From NCBI GenBank assembly GCA_031386985.1, contig JANNCV010000028.1, positions 1 through 64,000 on the forward strand: 64,000 nucleotides of DNA, written 5' to 3'. A program made the position numbers and the translations under genes. Of this stretch, positions 51,880 through 59,294 are shown piece by piece (within the stretch, counting starts at the first letter, position 1; each line of letters starts with the position of its first letter). The stretch comes from JANJUB01 sp031386985. GTDB taxonomy: Bacteria; Armatimonadota; Fimbriimonadia; Fimbriimonadales; Fimbriimonadaceae. The notes beneath the pieces are model-generated. The model did no database searches, had not been told where the DNA came from, and was given only the letters and a program-made list of their open reading frames with translations.

Positions 51880-52200
51880 ATGGATTTGGTGCTTGAGCTT
51901 GCAACCAAAGTTGAAGAGCTGACGCAGCTGCGTATGGAGGCCGATGCAGCTCGTGTTGCGTGGATGGTCAAAAGAAGCAGCTTTTTCCATAACATGTTTG
52001 AAGAGTCTGTTAGTGCATCAAAGTCCTTTATAGATTCGATCGACGAAACCAACAAGCGTCAGGAACAAGAAACTCGAAGTTGGGCAGACCGGCTCCATTC
52101 TGAGAAGATCGCCTCAATGTCGAACCTTGAAGCAAGCGTTTGGGAGCGAAAGCAGGCAATGATACATCTCAAATCATACGTAATAGGTGAATCCGAATGA
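51880..52200 (+). CDS. Small coiled-coil protein, first of three overlapping unknown genes
   Basis: The 106-residue protein is almost entirely helical and charged (LVLELATKVEELTQLRMEAD, SFIDSIDETNKRQEQETRSW), consistent with a coiled coil. It has no signal peptide or membrane segment. It starts one base after the nitrilase stop and overlaps the next gene by 4 bases. No family is recognised. Confidence 0.6.
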   Translation: MDLVLELATKVEELTQLRMEADAARVAWMVKRSSFFHNMFEESVSASKSFIDSIDETNKRQEQETRSWADRLHSEKIASMSNLEASVWERKQAMIHLKSYVIGESE

Positions 52201-52565
52201 GCAAAACGGACGACCGTATTTTGCGACTCGTGGATGCAGTCGACCAGCTCCTCGATCTAGAGCGTGTTCGCGCAATCGAGCGCGAAGCACAAACTAAGGC
52301 TTCGGAGGAATGCATGAAGCAATTTCCACGCATGGATATCGAATCGCTAACCGCAGAGTTCAACAAGAAATCGGGACAAGCTGACACGCTTTTGGGCCTG
52401 GGTAGGGTAGCCAAGGACGATATCTCGGAAAAGATGGCTGACCTGCGGCGGGTATCCGAGGAACGGCATCAGGAGGAACTTGCCTACCGTGACCGACTGG
52501 TAAGAATGCTGGAAGAGCAGACTTCCCTTTTAAGGGATATTGCGGAACACCTCAAGCGAAAATGA
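52197..52565 (+). CDS. Small coiled-coil protein, second of three
   Basis: The 122-residue helical protein (ILRLVDAVDQLLDLERVRAI, DDISEKMADLRRVSEERHQE, LLRDIAEHLKRK) is predicted to be a coiled coil. Its composition parallels the preceding gene, suggesting a heteromeric pair. ATGA overlaps join it to both neighbours. Confidence 0.6.
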   Translation: MSKTDDRILRLVDAVDQLLDLERVRAIEREAQTKASEECMKQFPRMDIESLTAEFNKKSGQADTLLGLGRVAKDDISEKMADLRRVSEERHQEELAYRDRLVRMLEEQTSLLRDIAEHLKRK

Positions 52566-53332
52566 GACCCACACGCCCGAATCGAAAGAGCCGTTTCTAT
52601 CGGCTCCGCCACTATGATGAAATCTGGCTCTGGCCTTTCTACGACGATGACAGCCCCGGGCCGATGGCGCCCCTTCGATTTCCGAGACTTGTTTTGGACA
52701 GGGATCATCCCGCCTATCCCTACCTGAACGACAGACAACATGATGCCGGCGTGTTTGGATTTATGAGAGAAGGCGATTCTTTGCGCCTCAAGATGAATGA
52801 TTACGATGGCTGGCGGTTAGCGATGGCGATGCAATTTCGTTTGGGTCATCGGGCGGATTGGGGTCCGATTGATACTCGGGTCCCGGCCATACCCTTCACC
52901 TATCGGCTTGAAGGACTGAAGGAATTTCATGTGTTTTGCGATGACCACAGCAGAAAGCTGCACCGCTTGAAGTCAGCACGAAAAAAGAACCTCAAGCGGA
53001 TAGGGGAACTTGAAAATGACTACCTGATCGAGCTTACCGATGATGCCGCCGCCGCCGTGTTCTCCTTCAGGGGCTGGCGATTTATTCCGAGGGGCGAGGA
53101 ACGCTCCTACGGAAGAATCATTTCCCGCCATTGGGGGAGTCCGTCCATCCTGGTTGCCATCGGGGCCGAGCGATTGGATATCGAAGAGCATCAAGCCGAG
53201 GCTTGGGTGAAGCTTTTTGGAGAGTCCCATTTGCCGATATGGGAGAAATTCAGCGTTGCTCGTCGCCAGCGGAATTTTGTCTCATTTAGAGAGTTTGAGG
53301 AGTTCTTGGACTCCGCATGTGCTCATCCTTAG
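52562..53332 (+). CDS. Uncharacterised cytoplasmic protein, third of three
   Basis: The 256-residue protein is rich in Arg, Asp and aromatic residues. It opens RPNRKSRFYRLRHYDEIWLW and has FHVFCDDHSRKLHRLKSARK in the middle and LGESHLPIWEKF-like residues (FGESHLPIWEKFSVARRQR) near the end. No domain is recognised. Its ATG overlaps the stop of the coiled-coil gene upstream, so the three proteins are made from one transcript with coupled translation. Confidence 0.55.
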   Translation: MRPTRPNRKSRFYRLRHYDEIWLWPFYDDDSPGPMAPLRFPRLVLDRDHPAYPYLNDRQHDAGVFGFMREGDSLRLKMNDYDGWRLAMAMQFRLGHRADWGPIDTRVPAIPFTYRLEGLKEFHVFCDDHSRKLHRLKSARKKNLKRIGELENDYLIELTDDAAAAVFSFRGWRFIPRGEERSYGRIISRHWGSPSILVAIGAERLDIEEHQAEAWVKLFGESHLPIWEKFSVARRQRNFVSFREFEEFLDSACAHP

Positions 53333-53375
53333 GCCAGCCTGCTATGCGTTTGACATCCGTTATGCTGCCAAACAA

Positions 53376-53459
53376 GCCCCAAAGGGGCGAAAGGAGACAG
53401 CCCAGGCCGCGGGGCCCGGGTGGCGCACGGTATCCGAAAGCCCTGAAGGGGCGACAGAG
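53376..53459. repeat. REP element, left flank of decayed transposase
   Basis: The element runs GCCCCAAAGGGGCGAAAGG, AGACAGCCCAGGCCGCGGG, a GGTGGC core, then GAAAGCCCTGAAGGGGCGAC. The right flank (53841-53924) is its inverted, slightly diverged copy. The 3' edge abuts the transposase stop codon. Confidence 0.75.
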
Positions 53460-53833
53460 TTAATCCCATATATACCGTTCATCAATCGTAACGCCAACCT
53501 CCGTCATCAACGCCCGGTATTCCTCCTGAAAACTCACCTTGCGGTAACGTTCCTCTTGGTTTTCGACACATCGCAATGCTGCTGACAGATCACCGGGAAC
53601 CCGTCTTCAGTTCCTCGATCATTTGCGAAATGGCCATGGTTCGAGCCAAGCCAATGAGGCAATGAACATGATCCCCGACGCCGTCGATGAGAATGGGATT
53701 ACATTTGAGTTCACGCAGGATTCCGCCCATAAAAGGGGAAAAGGTCACCCCGCTATTCCAGCTTCAGTTGCGGGGAACGGTGTTTGTTGCTAAAAACCGC
53801 GTGAATGATTACGTTGGAAAGGGATTGGGGCAT
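53460..53833 (-). pseudogene. Decayed REP-associated tyrosine (Y1/IS200-like) transposase
   Basis: The family is recognisable in three frames. MPQSLSNVIIHAVFSNKHRS starts at 53833 and stops after KLE. MGGILRELKCNPILIDGV and the catalytic HUH motif DHVHCLIGLARTMAIS follow in a second frame. ENQEERYRKVSFQEEYRALM and DERYIWD come in a third, ending at 53460. The segment containing the catalytic Tyr is deleted. Intact relatives have about 150 residues. Inverted REP copies flank it directly, as in REP-transposase loci. Confidence 0.75.
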
Positions 53834-53840
53834 GGTCTAT

Positions 53841-53924
53841 TCTATCGCCCTTTCAGGGCTTTCGTATTTGCCGCAGCCACCCAGGCCGGGCGGCCTGGGC
53901 TGTCTCCTTCGCCCCTTTGGGGGC
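53841..53924. repeat. REP element, right flank of decayed transposase
   Basis: TCTATCGCCCTTTCAGGGC and CCTTCGCCCCTTTGGGGG ends with a CCCAGGCCGGGCGGCCTGGG palindrome at the centre. It is the inverted partner of 53376-53459, starting 8 bases from the transposase start codon. Confidence 0.75.
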
Positions 53925-53951
53925 TACTATCTGTTCGCCCTCCACAGATTT

Positions 53952-54185
53952 TTACGGCCGCTCATTCGGCCACTTCGAAAACGCCAATCCAACCATAACA
54001 AATAGCCACAATCCCGGAATCAGGAATAGGAATGAGCCGATGCCGGGGTAGCCGATTCGCTTGATGAGTCGCCAATTCGACCAGAACGTGATTAAGAGAA
54101 AAACCGGGATGCCGATGGCGAACGCTTGCCATGGGTATTGATCAATCCACTTCCTAAGGGCCTCTTCAAGCTCGCGGTTGCTCAC
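53952..54185 (-). CDS. Small membrane protein
   Basis: The 77-residue product has two membrane helices (FAIGIPVFLLITFWSNWRLI and FLFLIPGLWLFVMVGLAFS) and ends in WPNERP. It pairs with the upstream gene by a 4-base overlap and resembles its C-terminal half (GRSPWLGILWWFPIVGW... ending TDWP), so the two are probably related. Function is unknown. Confidence 0.65.
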   Translation of the reverse strand: MSNRELEEALRKWIDQYPWQAFAIGIPVFLLITFWSNWRLIKRIGYPGIGSFLFLIPGLWLFVMVGLAFSKWPNERP

Positions 54186-54403
54186 TTTCTCCTCCGCTTT
54201 TTCGAGCTAGCGGGGCGGGCCCGCGTTGAGGGCCAATCGGTGCTTACCAGCCAAATCTGAAAGAACCAGCCGACAATGGGGAACCACCACAAAATGCCGA
54301 GCCAAGGCGAGCGACCGGTTTTTGCCACAATCCGGCAACAAACCACCAGCCAAAGCAACCACATGGCCACGCTTGCCCAAATCCACCACCCGATCAGCCC
54401 CAT
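54182..54403 (-). CDS. Small membrane protein, paralogue of its neighbour
   Basis: From ATG 54403 the 73-residue protein starts GLIGWWIWASVAMWLLWLVV, has a second helix ending in a WP motif, and a basic tail (SSKKRRRK). The frame opens further upstream at 54469, but a membrane protein starting directly with its helix is more natural. It overlaps the next gene by ATGA. Confidence 0.6.
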   Translation of the reverse strand: MGLIGWWIWASVAMWLLWLVVCCRIVAKTGRSPWLGILWWFPIVGWFFQIWLVSTDWPSTRARPASSKKRRRK

Positions 54404-54540
54404 TTCGGGCAACTTTAAGTCGTTCACCGAACCTAAGGACGATTTGGGAACGGGAAAATTCCCGCCCAACAGGAACGGGTTTCACGTAGCGAATCGCGAC
54501 GGACGCCCGTGACTAGATTTACTATGCCGGGATGAGATAG

Positions 54541-54602
54541 GAGCTGTTTCCATCGGGCTGGAAGCCCGAGGCACCCAAGGGCAGGCTGCCCATGGCACGG
54601 GC
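54541..54602. repeat. REP-like palindromes after hemW
   Basis: CGGGCTGGAAGCCCG and GGGCAGGCTGCCC stand next to each other just downstream of the hemW stop codon. They may act as the transcript 3' end. Confidence 0.5.
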
Positions 54603-55715
54603 TCATATCAATCCAACCACAACTTCGTTGTGAAAGTGCCTTCCCGATGAGGTCAATCTCATCCGATCCCCCTCCACCTCAAGCCAACCCCTCTGTACGA
54701 AATCAGATACACATTCGAGGGGAGCAAGGGACTTCAAAACCCCCTCGCATAGCCTCAATCCCAACATTAGCTTTTCAACCCTCTGCGTTTCCTTGTCAAC
54801 TGGCTCGGTTTCGTAGAACGAGTCTTGGCCCGCCAAGATTGCCGCACAATAACGCTCTGGGTGCTTCAAGTTGGTGGCTCGTTGCCGCAACCCGGGCGAG
54901 ATTCCGCGCAAGGAAACCGCCCCCGGGCCGTAGCCAGCGTATTCCTCGCCGCGCCAGTAGCACAGATTATGTTGGCATTGGCGTCCCGGTTTCGAGAAGT
55001 TGCTGATCTCGTAGAAGTCGTAGCCCTCGGCTTCGGCCACTCGGATTGATTCTTCATACATTTGCACCTGCTCGTCCTCCCCTGGAACTGGCAACTCTCC
55101 CCGTAGGAACAGCTTCTGAAAAGGCGTGTTTGATTCGATTGTGAGGCAATAGAGGGAAAGGTGCTCGGGATCAAGAGCGATGGCTTGGCGAAGGTTTTCC
55201 GTCCAAGCGCGTTGGCTCTGATTGGGCAAGGCGAACATCAGATCTAAGTTTAAGTTATCGAACCCAGCCTCGCGCGCTAATCTCACCGCCCGCGCGATTT
55301 CTGATCCCGAATGCACTCTACCAAGCGCTACCAAATCTGACTCAACAAAACTTTGCGCCCCCAAACTAAGCCGATTGAAGCCCGCCGCTCGCATGGCCGA
55401 AAACTTATCAGCATCGGCAGTTCCGGGATTGGCCTCGCTGGAAATCTCACAGTCCGCGATGGGCGGATGAACCTCAATCACCGTTCGCAATATCGAGAGG
55501 AGTTGCTCCGTTTCGAGGTAAGTAGGCGTTCCTCCGCCAAAGAAAATCGTCTTGGCCGGCCGCCCCGCTAGCGGGCTACGCCGGATTTCATCGCACGTGG
55601 CCTCCGAGGTGCGCCCCATGATCTCGCCCGACATGGCGTAGCTGTTGAAATCGCAATAGCCGCACTTGCTGGGGCAAAAGGGGGTGTGAACATAAACCGC
55701 AACGGGTTCGTTCAC
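54603..55715 (-). CDS. hemW: HemW, radical SAM heme chaperone
   Basis: The 370-residue protein opens AVYVHTPFCPSKCGYCDFNS, with the cluster motif C-x3-C-x2-C and the trailing F that separates HemW from true coproporphyrinogen oxidase (C-x-C). FFGGGTPTYLE, NLDLMFALPNQSQRAW and the C-terminal winged-helix follow. HemW transfers heme to respiratory proteins. The start is GTG at 55715, overlapping (GTGA) the stop of the small frame at 55712-55885. Confidence 0.92.
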   Translation of the reverse strand: MNEPVAVYVHTPFCPSKCGYCDFNSYAMSGEIMGRTSEATCDEIRRSPLAGRPAKTIFFGGGTPTYLETEQLLSILRTVIEVHPPIADCEISSEANPGTADADKFSAMRAAGFNRLSLGAQSFVESDLVALGRVHSGSEIARAVRLAREAGFDNLNLDLMFALPNQSQRAWTENLRQAIALDPEHLSLYCLTIESNTPFQKLFLRGELPVPGEDEQVQMYEESIRVAEAEGYDFYEISNFSKPGRQCQHNLCYWRGEEYAGYGPGAVSLRGISPGLRQRATNLKHPERYCAAILAGQDSFYETEPVDKETQRVEKLMLGLRLCEGVLKSLAPLECVSDFVQRGWLEVEGDRMRLTSSGRHFHNEVVVGLI

Positions 55716-55885
55716 CGCTTAGCCCATAGAAAACCTGCTAGAGCCCCAAGCACACCCAAAACGATGACCGGCACCGCCGGTTGCTTGCAATTGATTCAGC
55801 CGGAGCCCATCGCTTTCATCAAGAGGTGATAGCCGAAGCCGAGCGTGCCGCCGCCAACAAGTCCGCCAAAAATTGCAAGAATCAT
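55712..55885 (-). CDS. 57-codon membrane protein with in-frame UGA: candidate selenoprotein or nonsense allele
   Basis: From ATG 55885 the frame reads MILAIFGGLVGGGTLGFGYH, then AMGSG, a TGA at 55796-55798, then INCKQPAVPVIVLGVLGALA, GFLWAKR and a stop at 55712 that overlaps the hemW GTG start. A UGA in the Cys position would give a UxxC redox motif between two membrane helices. A hairpin (ACCGGC-GGT-GCCGGT, 55767-55781) lies 14 bases after the UGA, with a G at the loop start, within the known limits for bacterial SECIS elements. A Cys-to-stop mutation or sequence error is the alternative. TAGAAT close upstream suggests a leaderless transcript. Confidence 0.5.
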
Positions 55886-55946
55886 AGCTCATTCTACGCT
55901 AAAACTTGTGTTTTCGATGCTCAGAGCGGTACCCTACTGAACGCCC

Positions 55947-56327
55947 ATGGAACGTGATCTGCGCAGTTGCTCGGGCCCTTGGACCGGATTTTGGATTCTC
56001 GAACTCACTCGGGGCTTGATGAAGCTGAGCCTCAACTTCACCGCAAACGCGATTCAAGGCAGTGGCCGAGACCCCAGCGGCGATTTTGAAATTAATGGCA
56101 TGTTCTGCGATAACACGTGGAAGGTGATGTTCACCAAGACTTATCCAAATTTGAAGGTGGACTACTCGGGTTCGTGGGATGGCACCATGATTTACGGCAG
56201 TTGGCACCTCGATGATGCTTCCTACAGCGAATCGGGCAAATTCGAGATTTGGCCCGATAAGAGTTCAGAAGAAGCGACTTCAATTGAAGCCCAGATTGGC
56301 GAATATCTCACTATGCCGGCCGGGTAG
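55947..56327 (+). CDS. Hypothetical protein with a small beta domain
   Basis: The 126-residue product has no signal peptide. It carries a repeated GxxWxGxxIxGxW-type pattern (DYSGSWDGTMIYGSWHLDD) seen in small beta-barrel proteins. The N-terminus (MERDLRSCSGPWTGFWILEL) looks natural. No family is assigned. Confidence 0.6.
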   Translation: MERDLRSCSGPWTGFWILELTRGLMKLSLNFTANAIQGSGRDPSGDFEINGMFCDNTWKVMFTKTYPNLKVDYSGSWDGTMIYGSWHLDDASYSESGKFEIWPDKSSEEATSIEAQIGEYLTMPAG

Positions 56328-56492
56328 ACCTGAAAGCGTTACCGGGAAATCGCGCCACAATCGAACTCAAAGATCGCTAGAACTACCTGATTCGTTGCTG
56401 GCTGAACGGATTACCTGTCTTTTTTGAAGCCACAAGCGGAACACTCAATCGTAGAGCGGTGGACGCTCTGAAATGGAAAGAGGAAGGGAGTA

Positions 56493-56714
56493 ATGACAAT
56501 GAATATCCAAGAAGCTAAGTCCTTTGTGGGAATGCCTTTGAGGTTGACCTGGACAGGACGTCGGGGCGATGAGCAAACGGACCTCGTGTACGTGTTTAAT
56601 GTGGGATTTGTCCCACTTTATGGGCCATGTTTGATTACAGACAAGGGAGAAATTAGGTTAGATCGAGTGATGCACTTCGAAAGCGTCGTCCAACCGATCG
56701 AAAAAGTAGCCTAG
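56493..56714 (+). CDS. Small hypothetical protein
   Basis: The 73-residue product (IQEAKSFVGMPLRLTWTGRR, LVYVFNVGFVPLYGPCLITD) resembles a short SH3-like beta barrel. GAGGAAGGGAG precedes the ATG. A strong terminator follows its stop. No family is known to me. Confidence 0.6.
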   Translation: MTMNIQEAKSFVGMPLRLTWTGRRGDEQTDLVYVFNVGFVPLYGPCLITDKGEIRLDRVMHFESVVQPIEKVA

Positions 56715-57097
56715 TTCCCATGCGGTCCACTGCTATTTGATTTGGCCGGAGCTTTTGCTCCGGTCTTTTTTTTATCGGTACGCTTCAAGCCTTGTTTTGG
56801 GGTGGATTCCTTCGACTCACCCTTGAGCATCGGGCCTAAGAGCGTGGTCGCACCCAAGACCGCCACGGCACCGACAGCCTTCCATATCTTTGATTTGATC
56901 GCCATAACGGTCCAAGCAAACGCTAAACCCGCGACCAACGGGGTCCAAACAGGCCCTTGGGGAACGAGAAACCACCCCAGGAACGCGCCGACGACAAAGT
57001 AAAGCGTGAAGAAGCCCCACTTCACAATGGCCCGGCAAAACTTCCAGAAGAAGAACAACACGACGGCCCCGACCGCAATCAGCGTGAGTTGCTCCAT
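56711..57097 (-). CDS. Membrane protein with basic tail
   Basis: The 128-residue protein has four hydrophobic segments (LIAVGAVVLFFFWKFC, FFTLYFVVGAFLGWFLV, VAGLAFAWTVMAI, AVGAVAVLGATTLLG) and a Lys-rich C-terminus. Its last 35 codons lie over the plus-strand terminator at 56744-56773, whose T-run encodes its Lys triplet. Function is unknown. Confidence 0.65.
   Translation of the reverse strand: MEQLTLIAVGAVVLFFFWKFCRAIVKWGFFTLYFVVGAFLGWFLVPQGPVWTPLVAGLAFAWTVMAIKSKIWKAVGAVAVLGATTLLGPMLKGESKESTPKQGLKRTDKKKTGAKAPAKSNSSGPHGN
56744..56773 (+). terminator. Rho-independent terminator inside the opposite gene
   Basis: GGCCGGAGC pairs with GCTCCGGTC across a TTTT loop, followed by an 8-T run. It ends the transcript of the small gene at 56493. 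Confidence 0.85.
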
Positions 57098-57162
57098 TTG
57101 CCGTTAAGACGCCCATTGGCACGCGTTTGTAGCGGGAGGCTGGTTTTGGCCATAATGTTCCC

Positions 57163-58134
57163 ATGTCTCGAATCGGTTTTGCGGGCGTCGCCCATATGCA
57201 TTCTCACGGTTATGCGCATGCTCTCGGCGATTCGGTCTGTGGGGTGTGGGATGATTCGCCAGAGCGCGCTAATTCGTTCGCGGGGCGGTTTGGGGTTCCC
57301 GTTTTCAGAGCACTAAGTGAACTAGCCGAAGCCAGTGATGGCATCATCATCACCAGCGAGAACACTCGCCACGTGCCCATCGTTCGTCAGCTAGCCCCAT
57401 TCGGAAAAGCTGTTTTGTGCGAAAAGCCGCTGGTGACATCGGAAGATGAGGCTCAAGAATTGATACAGATCATTGCCGAGACGAGCCTCCCGGTCATGAC
57501 GGCCTTCCCTTGCCGTTACTCACCCGCGTTTATCGCTTTGAAGTCCAAGATCAAGGACCTTGGCCGGATCCGAGCGATTTGTGCCACGAATAGAGGCCGG
57601 TGCCCCGGCGACTGGTTCATACAAAAGGATCTATCCGGCGGCGGCGCGATGATTGATCACGTGGTCCATGTTTCCGATTTGCTGCGTTGCTTGTTGGGCG
57701 AGGAGGCGAGCCGGGTTCAAGCTCAAACGGGAAGCCGGATGTATGAGCAAGATTGGGAGGACACGGCGATGCTCACCATCGAGTTTCCAAGCGGTATCTT
57801 TGCTACGCTCGACTCCAGTTGGAGCCGGCCCCCGAAGTTCAAGACCTGGGGCGATGTGACTATGAATGTTGTTGCCGAGAACGGCACAATTGAGCTTGAT
57901 TTGTTTAGCCAAACGCTGGAGGTTTACTCGGATAACGGTCATACTGTGAGTGGCTACGGCAGCGATATTGACGCCGGGCTAGTGGCTGATTTCTTGCGGG
58001 TTGTGGCTGGCGAAATGCCTCCGCCCGTTACGGCATACGACGGAATTCAAGCCGCTCGAATCGCCCTCGCGGGATACGAGAGTGCATCAAGGAATTGCGT
58101 AATTTCGCTCGAAAGTGGGGTTTTTGTTACCTGA
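57163..58134 (+). CDS. Gfo/Idh/MocA-family oxidoreductase
   Basis: The 323-residue protein has an N-terminal Rossmann nucleotide-binding domain (GFAGVAHMHSHGYAHAL, GIIITSENTRHVPIV), the family's CEKP motif (AVLCEKPLVTSEDEAQEL), and the catalytic-domain GGGAMIDHVVHVSDLLRCLL with the conserved His. Members oxidise or reduce sugars and related polyols with NAD(P). The substrate is unknown. An FMN reductase gene follows 42 bases later. Confidence 0.9.
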   Translation: MSRIGFAGVAHMHSHGYAHALGDSVCGVWDDSPERANSFAGRFGVPVFRALSELAEASDGIIITSENTRHVPIVRQLAPFGKAVLCEKPLVTSEDEAQELIQIIAETSLPVMTAFPCRYSPAFIALKSKIKDLGRIRAICATNRGRCPGDWFIQKDLSGGGAMIDHVVHVSDLLRCLLGEEASRVQAQTGSRMYEQDWEDTAMLTIEFPSGIFATLDSSWSRPPKFKTWGDVTMNVVAENGTIELDLFSQTLEVYSDNGHTVSGYGSDIDAGLVADFLRVVAGEMPPPVTAYDGIQAARIALAGYESASRNCVISLESGVFVT

Positions 58135-58176
58135 ATTGACACGATATTAAATATAGCGACGTATTGAAAATCTAAC

Positions 58177-58719
58177 ATGAAAAATGTCGCAGTTATCCTC
58201 GGAAGTATTCGTCAAAACTCTAACAGCCAAGCCATCGCCAAAGCCCTAAGCGAGCTTGCTTCGCCGTCTTTGAATCTTGAAGTGGTTCCAATCGGTGGGT
58301 TGCCGCTCTACAATCCCGACCTTGACGGGTCAGATCCGCCCGAATGGCTTGAGTTTCGAGCCAAAATCAAAGCTGCTGACGCTGTCCTCTTCCTTACCCC
58401 TGAGCACAACCGGTCGATTCCCGCCGCCCTCAAGAATGCGCTTGATATCGGTTCTCGACCTTACGGCGGCAGCGCTTGGGACGGTAAACCTGGTGCAATC
58501 ATTAGCCACTCTCCCGGCATGACGGGCGGCTTTGGCGCGAATCACCACTTACGTCAGTCACTAGTGTTTCTCAATGTGAAAGCGATCCAACAGCCCGAGA
58601 TGTATCTCGGCTCTATCGGCGGTTCAATCGCAGATGGCAACATAACTAACTCCGGAACACGCGAGTTCCTGGGCAAGTTTCTTGGTGTCTTCGAATCCTG
58701 GATCAACCAACTCTCTTAA
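58177..58719 (+). CDS. NADPH-dependent FMN reductase
   Basis: The 180-residue flavodoxin-like protein has the phosphate loop VAVILGSIRQNSNSQAIAKA, then FLTPEHNRSIPAALKNALD and the SPGMTGGFGANHHLRQSL motif, matching the NADPH_FMN_red family (chromate, quinone and azo reductases). It may supply reduced flavin or protect from quinone stress. A bidirectional terminator follows. Confidence 0.92.
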   Translation: MKNVAVILGSIRQNSNSQAIAKALSELASPSLNLEVVPIGGLPLYNPDLDGSDPPEWLEFRAKIKAADAVLFLTPEHNRSIPAALKNALDIGSRPYGGSAWDGKPGAIISHSPGMTGGFGANHHLRQSLVFLNVKAIQQPEMYLGSIGGSIADGNITNSGTREFLGKFLGVFESWINQLS

Positions 58720-58725
58720 ACAAAA

Positions 58726-58753
58726 AAGCCCCTTCCCGATCGGGAAGGGGCTT
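58726..58753. terminator. Bidirectional terminator
   Basis: AAGCCCCTTCCCGAT pairs perfectly with ATCGGGAAGGGGCTT, with an A-run before and T-run after. It separates the convergent FMN reductase and rplI genes. Confidence 0.9.
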
Positions 58754-58766
58754 TCTCATTTCCGTA

Positions 58767-59285
58767 TTAGGCTGGCTCTTCTTCGGCCATTTCGACCTTA
58801 GCTTCAGGCTCCGGCGGAGCGACCTCGATTGGGGCGTTTGGATCAAAGACTGTTACCTGAACCGTCGCATCAACTTCCGGGTGTAAATCAAGCATTACCG
58901 GGAACGTACCCAGCCGCTTAATGGGTTGCATGAGGCCAACTTGGCGCTTTTCAACCGAAACCTTAAGTTGGGCGGCAATCGCATCGGCCACGTCTTGTGA
59001 TGTAATCGCCCCAAACAGTTTTCCGAGCTCACGACCAACTTTGCCCTCAATCTTGACTTCCTGACCTTCGAGCTTTTCTTTCAATGCTTGGGCGGCGGCT
59101 ACCGTGCCCGCATTCCGGGCCGACATCGCGTTCTTGCGCCGTTCTAAAACTGCGAGTTGATTCTTATCGGCAATAATCGCCATTCCGCGTGGGAATAAGA
59201 AGTTACGGGCATAGCCGTCTGCAACGGTAACAACCGTGTTCTCTTTGCCGAGTTTCGGCACTGAATGTTTCAAAATCACTTTCAT
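58767..59285 (-). CDS. rplI: 50S ribosomal protein L9
   Basis: The 172-residue protein starts MKVILKHSVPKLGKENTVVT and has the signature DGYARNFLFPRGMA, the connecting helix (NAGTVAAAQALKEKLEGQEV) and the C-terminal domain (GKLFGAITSQDVADAIAAQL). L9 is usually about 148 residues; here an acidic tail (PPEPEAKVEMAEEEPA) is added. The usual partners rpsF, ssb and rpsR are absent; an MCE gene lies directly upstream. Confidence 0.97.
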   Translation of the reverse strand: MKVILKHSVPKLGKENTVVTVADGYARNFLFPRGMAIIADKNQLAVLERRKNAMSARNAGTVAAAQALKEKLEGQEVKIEGKVGRELGKLFGAITSQDVADAIAAQLKVSVEKRQVGLMQPIKRLGTFPVMLDLHPEVDATVQVTVFDPNAPIEVAPPEPEAKVEMAEEEPA

Positions 59286-59294
59286 GAAAAAATC

